Positions 58,830 to 64,000 of a DNA stretch of 64,000 nt are shown piece after piece. Position 1 is the first letter of the stretch; every line of letters starts with the position of its first letter. Made by a program: the position numbers and the translations under genes. The notes beneath the pieces were generated by a model. It was not told where the DNA came from. It did not search any database and saw only the letters and a program-made list of their open reading frames with translations. The DNA is taken from positions 62,001 through 126,000 of the forward strand of contig NZ_BMOV01000005.1 in NCBI RefSeq assembly GCF_014647255.1, in the 5' to 3' direction. The stretch is from Iodidimonas muriae (GTDB lineage: Bacteria; Pseudomonadota; Alphaproteobacteria; Sphingomonadales; Rhodothalassiaceae).

Positions 58830-59398
58830 GCGGGCTCTTCAGGTTCTGGGGGCGGGTAGTAGCTTAGGCGCTCCTTGAAACCGCGATAATGTCGAGCGCC
58901 TTCAAATAACTTCAAGAACCGTCTTAGGCCTTCGTCTGACCCCAGAAGGTGACCCGCAAATGCCTTGCGCGTGGTTCCGCGCTCGACGCACTCGGCATCA
59001 ATTTCATCGATATGCTCGGGCTTGGCACCTGCTAGTGAAATGTCCTGAAAAGTTCCTAGAACCCGTCGCCCCGAAGGTCCCTTCGGATTATCGGTGGTTT
59101 TCCAAGGGCCAGGCCCTCCATTCTTGATCCGCTCAACGATTTCACGTTGCTTTTCAAAGAAACTGGCACCCTGAAAAAGCTCATGAACTTCCGTTATTTC
59201 CCTCAAGTCTGAGGAAGTCCATATAGACTTTGCCAAATTGCTGCGTTGCCGTTCGTCTTCGATACAAATGGCGTCAATAGCGTCGATTTGCTCTGGCGTC
59301 AGGCCTGCAAGTGAAATGTCGCGAAACGTGTTTGCGATACGATCCGGGGATGGCCCATTTGGGTTATCTGTGGATTTCCAATTTTTACTTGTACTCAC
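58826..59398 (-). CDS. Unknown protein made of two tandem copies of an 85-residue unit
   Basis: The 190-residue protein has two similar halves. Copy 1 (about 7-91) begins WKSTDNPNGPSPDRIANTF, copy 2 (about 99-178) WKTTDNPKGPSGRRVLGTF; both go on with DISLAG.(T/K)PE.ID.IDA.C and share a helical remainder. The pattern is unknown to me. A GTG at 59398 is preferred because it falls 7 bases after a TATAAT box, so the message may be leaderless. It faces the 259-residue gene, overlapping its end. Confidence 0.55.
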   Translation of the reverse strand: MSTSKNWKSTDNPNGPSPDRIANTFRDISLAGLTPEQIDAIDAICIEDERQRSNLAKSIWTSSDLREITEVHELFQGASFFEKQREIVERIKNGGPGPWKTTDNPKGPSGRRVLGTFQDISLAGAKPEHIDEIDAECVERGTTRKAFAGHLLGSDEGLRRFLKLFEGARHYRGFKERLSYYPPPEPEEPA

Positions 59399-59404
59399 TC
59401 GCAA

Positions 59405-59434
59405 ATTATATCTTAAACTGATGTTTTATTACAA
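59405..59434 (-). promoter_or_regulatory. Promoter of the duplicated-unit gene, likely leaderless
   Basis: TTGTAA (59434-59429) and a perfect TATAAT (59410-59405) on the minus strand are 18 bases apart. The expected first base of the RNA falls on the G of the GTG at 59398, so translation may begin at the very 5' end. The region is AT-rich and also precedes the plus-strand gene at 59450. Confidence 0.5.
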
Positions 59435-59449
59435 ATATCGTACAGTAAA

Positions 59450-59839
59450 ATGTTTAATTTCAGTGATTTACATATTTCGATCAATCCGTTCATTTGTGCC
59501 GAGATTGCCTCTTCCGCCAGGGCGATCGGAGCTAGCTTGCGGAAGGGAGTGGATCGGCACAAGCCGGACAAATCACTGACAGCGCGCCGTGAGGCGTCGG
59601 ATCACAGGCCACGAAAAAAGTATATCGAGATTTCGCCTGACATGCTGAAGGAGTTGCGCGCCGAATTCGAGCGCACGAATGCGAAGCCTGCGGCCATTTT
59701 TCGTGCGCGCCCACCATCCCTCAGAGGACTGACAGAAATTAAAATATCTCATTGGCGCACAGGCCGTGTAAAGCGCGCTGATCCTACAGAATGGGCTTAT
59801 GTAATGAAGTTTTTGCGGTCACTTCCCGACAAAGCATAA
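59450..59839 (+). CDS. Putative DNA-binding protein, small
   Basis: A 129-residue basic protein. The C-terminal part (ISPDMLKELRAEFERTN, then RGLTEIKISHWRTGRV and WAYVMKFLRSLP) has the order of a helix-turn-helix protein of the lambda-repressor type, with the KISHWRTGR stretch as recognition helix (inference). There is no good ribosome site, so the start is not certain. It could repress the neighbouring genes. Confidence 0.4.
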   Translation: MFNFSDLHISINPFICAEIASSARAIGASLRKGVDRHKPDKSLTARREASDHRPRKKYIEISPDMLKELRAEFERTNAKPAAIFRARPPSLRGLTEIKISHWRTGRVKRADPTEWAYVMKFLRSLPDKA

Positions 59840-59999
59840 AATACAAATAAAATGCATTTCAAATGCTTTGTAATTTTACATAATTATTAACCATCTATTA
59901 CTATCATATACACAAGTCGATTGAATTCGATATATGCAGTGCGGGGGCGCTGCGGAAAATAATATAAAAAAACAATATTATATTGTTCAGGGGCGTGTG
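59840..59999. other. AT-rich non-coding stretch before the 264-residue gene
   Basis: 160 bases with two small inverted repeats (GCATTTCAAATGC and CAATATTATATTG). No gene is visible. It probably holds the promoter of the next gene. Confidence 0.3.
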
Positions 60000-60794
60000 A
60001 TGAGTGTTGATCCCGATACATATTTGAAGGCCGCCGAGGCCATGCCGCATGGCGGCTTATCTGCCATAGCTGGCGATGCCATCTCCGACGTGGAGGCGGC
60101 ACGCCTGTTTAGCAAGCATGTCGCGTTTCGCGAAAACGAGATGTTTCTCGGAATGCAAGGTGGTTCTGTCGATGGATACAATCTGCGCGGTGCCGCCGCT
60201 TTTGATCGTTTCAACAAGGACTTGGAGCGTCGATCAGCGGATGGCAAACGCGCGCGCTCGTTTGATGACATTCTCCATCTGGCGTTAATCGACAATCTCA
60301 ATGCGCAGATCGCATTCTTGGACAGCAAGATCGCTGAAGCAGAGATCGGGTTCGAAGAGCGGTATGGTGAAGACTGGCGCGAACAAATTGCGCAGCGGTT
60401 GCTTGACCCTGATGACATCCCCCAACGCGAAGACGGAGAAAGTATGGAGGAATATCGTCAGCGTCTGGAAGATGCTCTGATCTCTGACATGTTGGACGAG
60501 AACGGCGAGATCAAGCCCGAGTATTTAGATGATCCCGAGATGAAAGAATGGGGGCTGTGGGCCAAGGCTGAATATGACAAGCGTGAAGCCGAACGTGACA
60601 AAGAGTATGTTGAAGACCCGACGATTGACGAAGCCGAACGCAGTCGCCGCCAACATGAAGTATCGGAAAGCGCGACTTTCCAGTCGCGAGATGAAATGTG
60701 GCATCAAGCAACTTCAAATGAAGAGCGCGCCGTGATGGAAATGCACACTGACCGTGCTTATGACGAAGTGGCTATGGACAACTCTGGTTTTTAA
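60000..60794 (+). CDS. Unknown acidic protein (264 residues)
   Basis: A soluble, acidic, mostly helical protein. The ATG at 60000 is chosen because an AGGGGCG stands upstream; the reading frame is open back to 59934. It has an N-terminal segment GGLSAIAGDAISDVEAARLF, a long middle helix, and a glutamate-rich tail (KRDKEYVEDPTIDEAERSRR-type). No domain is recognised. It converges with a secreted protein gene, overlapping its end by four bases. Confidence 0.5.
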   Translation: MSVDPDTYLKAAEAMPHGGLSAIAGDAISDVEAARLFSKHVAFRENEMFLGMQGGSVDGYNLRGAAAFDRFNKDLERRSADGKRARSFDDILHLALIDNLNAQIAFLDSKIAEAEIGFEERYGEDWREQIAQRLLDPDDIPQREDGESMEEYRQRLEDALISDMLDENGEIKPEYLDDPEMKEWGLWAKAEYDKREAERDKEYVEDPTIDEAERSRRQHEVSESATFQSRDEMWHQATSNEERAVMEMHTDRAYDEVAMDNSGF

Positions 60795-61285
60795 TTGTTC
60801 ACATTCTCATATGCGATAGATGCGAGTAGGCCTCGTGATTTTCTGAAGTTATAGCTATCAGCTGTTTGCTGAACTGCCTCTCTCGAAGGGCCGAGAGAAA
60901 AAGGCCCGTCCACGTACCCCGCATAATAGAACGCCGCCCCGGTGGCTGGGACGTCATTGTGGTCAAAGAAGAACGTGATTGGGTCTTCCAAGCCGGCATT
61001 TCGAAAATCGGCTGTGAGCACATCTCGAATTCGTTCCGGGCTTGGCGTGGACTCGTGCGTGCCTAGGCGGATTGCGACGGCGATACCCGCATTTTCGCGG
61101 GAAAAAATACTCGCTCCTCTATCGGCATTTTCGACCATCTGGATGGACGAGGTTGTCGCGACGACAGGGATCGGCTGAGCATCTTGCGCCCAACTGAATG
61201 TCAGCGGAGTGACTGCGGCCATGGCCGTCAAACCTATGGCTGCCGCCCTTCCAGTAAAACTCTTTCTGATGTCTTCAAGCGCCAT
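60791..61285 (-). CDS. Secreted protein of unknown function
   Basis: A 164-residue protein with a signal peptide (core AAIGLTAMAAVTPLTFSWA, cleavage near AQD). The mature part holds a segment RENAGIAVAIRLGTHESTPS and then ERIRDVLTADFRNAGLEDPI. No domain is recognised. A periplasmic role is expected; whether it belongs to the transfer machinery is not known. Confidence 0.5.
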   Translation of the reverse strand: MALEDIRKSFTGRAAAIGLTAMAAVTPLTFSWAQDAQPIPVVATTSSIQMVENADRGASIFSRENAGIAVAIRLGTHESTPSPERIRDVLTADFRNAGLEDPITFFFDHNDVPATGAAFYYAGYVDGPFSLGPSREAVQQTADSYNFRKSRGLLASIAYENVNN

Positions 61286-61334
61286 ACCACTTGCCTTTCA
61301 TCTCTTCGATCTGGCAAATATCGGGGTGGTATAA

Positions 61335-61497
61335 CCCCTTAAAAAAGGACCGTTTTTCTTGAAATCACAAGCTACTTTGTGATACGTTTCGTTTTGATGA
61401 ATAAGCCGTTGATAAACGGCAATTCTGGCAGGTGTAGGGGCCGTGTTGGTTTGGTGAAAGCCACTCCCTTTAAAACGGTCGTTTTTGTGGATGTCAC
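61335..61497. repeat. Long imperfect direct repeats upstream of the resolvase, candidate res site
   Basis: A repeat of about 33 bases occurs at 61335-61368 and 61465-61497: both read TCCCTT- or CCCCTT-AAAA, then CGTTTTT and then TCAC at the end; the last 18 bases agree in 14 positions. Between them is a hairpin GCCGTT-GATA-AACGGC (61405-61420). The pair lies within 200 bases of a Tn3-type resolvase start, where subsites of a res site are expected. Spacing of 129 bases is compatible with two subsites. Confidence 0.5.
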
Positions 61498-61527
61498 GGA
61501 CCGACCCAACGGTAAGGACACCTGCTC

Positions 61528-62094
61528 ATGCCCCGAAAAATAGGCTATGCGCGTGTTAGCACGCTCGATCAAAACCTCGACATGCAAGTCAACGCTCTGC
61601 GCCAAGCTGGCTGCGACCCAGTATTCACCGACAGCGGAACATCCGGCGCTGAAATCGACCGTCCGGCCTTCACCCTAGCGCTCGACACCGTGTGCGAGGG
61701 GGATACGCTCATTATCTGGCGGTTGGATCGCATGAGCCGATCTCTCAAGCACCTTATGGAGTTAAACCAAGTGCTGACTGACAAGGGTGCGTATTTCGAA
61801 TCCCTGACTGAAAAGATCGATACTTCCACCGCCATGGGCGAGTTTGTCTTCCACATCCTCGGTGCTGTGGCGCAGCTAGAGCGTGAAATTATCCGCGAGC
61901 GAACAATGGCGGGATTGGCCGCCGCCGCAGATCGAGGCAGCTATCCAGGTCGCCCTAGAAAGCTAAATTCAGATCAAATCCGCAATGCCGCCAGAGAGAA
62001 ACGTCGAGGCGAGTCGTGGTCTACCCTCGCGCGGCGGTATGAGGTAAATCAGGAAACGTTGCGGCGCAGCATTGCAGATGCAGGATTGGTTTGA
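61528..62094 (+). CDS. Tn3-type serine resolvase/invertase
   Basis: A 188-residue small serine recombinase. The catalytic Ser11 is in YARVSTLDQN, followed by the GTSGAEIDRPAF, IIWRLDRMSRS and MGEFVFHILGAVAQLEREII segments of the Tn3 resolvase/Pin family, and a C-terminal helix-turn-helix (TLARRYEVNQETLRRSI). It may resolve multimers of the element or act on the nearby repeats. The stop overlaps the next start by one base. Confidence 0.88.
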   Translation: MPRKIGYARVSTLDQNLDMQVNALRQAGCDPVFTDSGTSGAEIDRPAFTLALDTVCEGDTLIIWRLDRMSRSLKHLMELNQVLTDKGAYFESLTEKIDTSTAMGEFVFHILGAVAQLEREIIRERTMAGLAAAADRGSYPGRPRKLNSDQIRNAAREKRRGESWSTLARRYEVNQETLRRSIADAGLV

Positions 62095-62348
62095 TGGATG
62101 GCAGGGTTCGAGCTTTGAGCGGTTCATTTTGTCGAAGTGCAGTGGTTCTATTTTCTGTACTTTTTCTGGTCGGCATCGTCACAGCGTGTGCTTCAACGCC
62201 GCCACTCAACGCAGAAGCCCGTGCAGCGCTCGATGAAAACGCCTCTACCGACAGACATGGCAACCGTTGCTTTGAGTTTGAATTTGGCAAAAATGAGAAC
62301 GGTCAACTTGTGTGTCCGGCGGTGTCAGCAGAATTATATGAATTTTGA
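62094..62348 (+). CDS. Small lipoprotein
   Basis: An 84-residue lipoprotein: hydrophobic segment VVLFSVLFLVGIVTAC with the lipidated Cys at the TAC box, then a short charged mature part (NAEARAALDENASTDRHGNR and FEFEFGKNENGQLVC). The function is unknown. The ATG at 62094 shares its first base with the resolvase stop; a TTG one codon earlier is an alternative start. Confidence 0.5.
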   Translation: MDGRVRALSGSFCRSAVVLFSVLFLVGIVTACASTPPLNAEARAALDENASTDRHGNRCFEFEFGKNENGQLVCPAVSAELYEF

Positions 62349-62360
62349 TGAGCGGTTAAA

Positions 62361-63062
62361 GTGAAGGGCGAAGTGCAAATATCCATCCGGACTGTTTCCA
62401 CAATCAAGGGTGGGAAAAGATTTTCAGATGCGCGTTTCAGCGCCGACGGCCAATCAATAGTGACGAGATGCCAAACCGGATTTGAGCGCTGGAACGCAAA
62501 AACTGGTGAGCGGCTAGTGGTACTTCGTCAAGATGATCCTGACGTTAAAGCGTTCACTTCCACCGCCCTGCACGAGATCGGATGTGATGGGTTCGACGAA
62601 ACGACGGCCAAAGCAGTCGGAAATCGCTTCAATGGTTGGGCTGATCTCGTGACTATTAGCCCAAACCGACGGTACGTCGCCTTTGGCTCGAAGGCCGGAG
62701 ACTTGGGTGTCGTCGATATAGAACAAAACCTGCCGATGATCCTCCACGGACACACAACAAGTATGAACAATCATATTCATCAGAACAGCATCACAGCGTT
62801 GCTGTTTGATTCAAGTTCGTCCTATCTGGTTTCGATGGCGGATGAAGATGATGCACCCTTGTTATGGGATTTGTCAGCGAAGGGCGAAGACCGGACCTGG
62901 AACAACAAAAGGGCAATTCAGATTTTGCCATCGATCAAGCTAAACGAAGCAACCCCAGCAGGCATCGATACCATCCAATTCAATCCAATCGCACCCGAGC
63001 TTGTGACCACACACCGAGTGACGGAAACGGCAGTCGTTTGGGAGATTGTGCGTCAGCCTTAG
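62361..63062 (+). CDS. WD40-like protein, short
   Basis: A 233-residue soluble protein starting with GTG. Repeats of the WD40 kind are visible: FSDARFSADGQSIVTRCQ, LVTISPNRRYVAFGSKAGDL, ITALLFDSSSSYLVSMADED and IQFNPIAPELVTTHRV with a final VWEI. Four to five blades are present, fewer than the seven of a full propeller, so it may pair with another protein or be truncated. Confidence 0.55.
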   Translation: MKGEVQISIRTVSTIKGGKRFSDARFSADGQSIVTRCQTGFERWNAKTGERLVVLRQDDPDVKAFTSTALHEIGCDGFDETTAKAVGNRFNGWADLVTISPNRRYVAFGSKAGDLGVVDIEQNLPMILHGHTTSMNNHIHQNSITALLFDSSSSYLVSMADEDDAPLLWDLSAKGEDRTWNNKRAIQILPSIKLNEATPAGIDTIQFNPIAPELVTTHRVTETAVVWEIVRQP

Positions 63063-63269
63063 AATCAAATGTTGCGGGTCAAAGCTATGCGTCGTCAGGA
63101 GCAACCGAAGTTTACGCCCACATATGACTCGCTGCAAAACATGGGAAATGGATTTAGTTGCGCAATACAGAACCTCAGGCAGCTCGGCGCGATGTTTACA
63201 TGGAAGACAAAGTTAATGGATATTTAACAAAATTATTTTAGTATTTATGTAATATATCTGCGAGGTAAT
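63063..63269. other. AT-rich non-coding stretch
   Basis: 207 bases without a clear gene; toward 63,220-63,260 it becomes very AT-rich and may hold the promoter of the next gene. Confidence 0.3.
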
Positions 63270-63911
63270 TTGGTTTATTTACAAGTAAATATTGATATCG
63301 ACTTACTAGATAAGTTGCCCGAAACAAGTGAGGTTGAAGCTGAATTTCAAACGAAAAGCCGACAGGATGATCAACGAATAGATGCTTTTTCTGAATTTCT
63401 GAAACTAGTCGAACAGGTTCAATGGACGGAGGAAAATGCACACTTTCATATGAAAAGTGGAAATACAATATCTGTTTCCAGCGGCTCAGTGAATTTCATG
63501 CCTGCAGAGGATCTCAGTCCAGAGCACTTCTTCTCAAACATGGTCGAAATAGTTCAATTGGCAAATGCTTATCAAGACGAGCGTGACTCCATAGTTTCTG
63601 ACAGAGAAGGCTTTGTAGAAAAGTATGGCGATAGTGAATCATCCGAGTCGCTCTGGTCGTTGATTAACTATGAGCCTCGGTTTGAATCCGAGGCCTATTA
63701 CATTGCCGAATTGATGGGTCTTGACGTGTTGAACCGACCTGCGGACTTCTCATCGGTTTCTGAGGACATTGCCCCAGAGTTTAAGGCGCTGATCGACAAA
63801 AAATGGCAGGAACTGCAATCCAAAGTACACGCACCTGAGTTTCAGAAGACACTAGAGGATGCAGGCATAGAGACGCCAAACCACTTGTTAGCGGCACCTG
63901 CGCTGCCTTAG
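63270..63911 (+). CDS. Unknown acidic protein (213 residues)
   Basis: An acidic soluble protein starting at a TTG, preceded by GAGGT. It has no recognised domain. Its gene is richer in A and T than its neighbours, in keeping with recent transfer. It ends 64 bases before the transposase-like start at the right edge. Confidence 0.45.
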   Translation: MVYLQVNIDIDLLDKLPETSEVEAEFQTKSRQDDQRIDAFSEFLKLVEQVQWTEENAHFHMKSGNTISVSSGSVNFMPAEDLSPEHFFSNMVEIVQLANAYQDERDSIVSDREGFVEKYGDSESSESLWSLINYEPRFESEAYYIAELMGLDVLNRPADFSSVSEDIAPEFKALIDKKWQELQSKVHAPEFQKTLEDAGIETPNHLLAAPALP

Positions 63912-63974
63912 GGTCAGGATGCATTGATTTCCGCTGCGCTGCGTGATTCACGGTTCTTAAAACGGAGCGGTGGC

Positions 63975-64000
63975 ATGAGCGATCTTTTCTGGCTGAGCGA
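63975..64000 (+). mobile_element. Start of a probable IS transposase, cut by the window
   Basis: The last bases translate as MSDLFWLS, the typical start of IS5-family transposases of Alphaproteobacteria. Only eight codons are visible. The stretch from about 63912 (GGGTCAGGATGCATTG) to the start codon could contain the left end of the insertion sequence, but its inverted repeat cannot be tested here. Confidence 0.45.

Noticed and set aside
58826-59398. Frame error or fused pair of genes instead of a duplicated protein
   Set aside because: The two halves are in one frame without a break, differ in many codons and keep the same motifs, as expected of an old internal duplication.
60545-60565. 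Second copy of the tRNA-Thr 3' end (attR)
   Set aside because: Only eight bases (CTGTGGGC) agree with the tRNA end; the flanking bases differ. This is chance level for a window of this size.
61335-61497. CRISPR array from the direct repeats
   Set aside because: Only two imperfect copies, no third repeat and no cas gene nearby; a recombinase site explains them better.

Overview
The window is a stretch of an alphaproteobacterial chromosome (positions 1 to about 51,450) joined to the left part of an integrated mobile element (about 51,450 to the right edge). The class assignment rests on gene order: mdh-sucC-sucD-sucA-sucB-lpd, ffh-rpsP-rimM-trmD-rplS, dapF-mtaB-ftsY-zapE and trpF-trpB-trpA-accD-folC are all arranged as is usual in Alphaproteobacteria. 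TRAP transporters, TSUP/TIGR02186 proteins and a PAS_5-type protein fit too. I cannot name the genus.

Layout of the chromosomal part. 1-5.4 kb: the end of a DUF3179-like membrane protein, then a tightly coupled TRAP transporter (DctP-DctQ-DctM) and an aldehyde dehydrogenase. 5.4-8.6 kb: an ArsC-like phosphatase coupled to a P2-type cation ATPase. 8.7-14.3 kb: a PAS-like protein, small stress-type proteins (DUF3012, TerB-like), a DinG-type Fe-S helicase, bacterioferritin with its ferredoxin under a Fur-like box, and a PMP3-type peptide. 14.3-20.4 kb: asd, the ffh-ribosomal operon with its terminator, a structured leader or RNA upstream of ffh, and a thioesterase. 20.5-26.4 kb: a DASS anion transporter and dapF-mtaB-ftsY-zapE with 4-base overlaps. 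26.6-35.8 kb: the TCA cycle operon, with a 2-oxoglutarate dehydrogenase E2 that carries two lipoyl domains. 35.8-41.2 kb: a sensor kinase, two TSUP permeases, a TIGR02186 protein, a Sel1-like lipoprotein and a TusA-like protein without its cysteine. 41.2-46.3 kb: folC-accD-trpABF. 46.3-51.3 kb: a TPR protein, an epimerase-like protein, a D-amino-acid transaminase-like enzyme, a PilZ protein and a sigma-54 response regulator.

The mobile element begins at the 3' end of a tRNA-Thr(GGU) gene. A large serine recombinase lies against the tRNA, and its reading frame runs antisense through it. Upstream of the recombinase is a 350-base non-coding hub with five inverted repeats and a clear promoter. 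Next comes a compact minus-strand operon that encodes a VirD4/TraG-type coupling ATPase with no membrane anchor, several small soluble proteins and three very small membrane proteins. Further right are unknown genes (one an internal duplication with a likely leaderless promoter), a second, Tn3-type resolvase behind a pair of long direct repeats, a lipoprotein, a WD40-like protein, and the start of a probable IS transposase at the right edge. No relaxase, no other type IV secretion gene and no right attachment site is recognisable here, so the element continues beyond the window or relies on unfamiliar mobilisation genes. This region is the part most likely to hold something undescribed.
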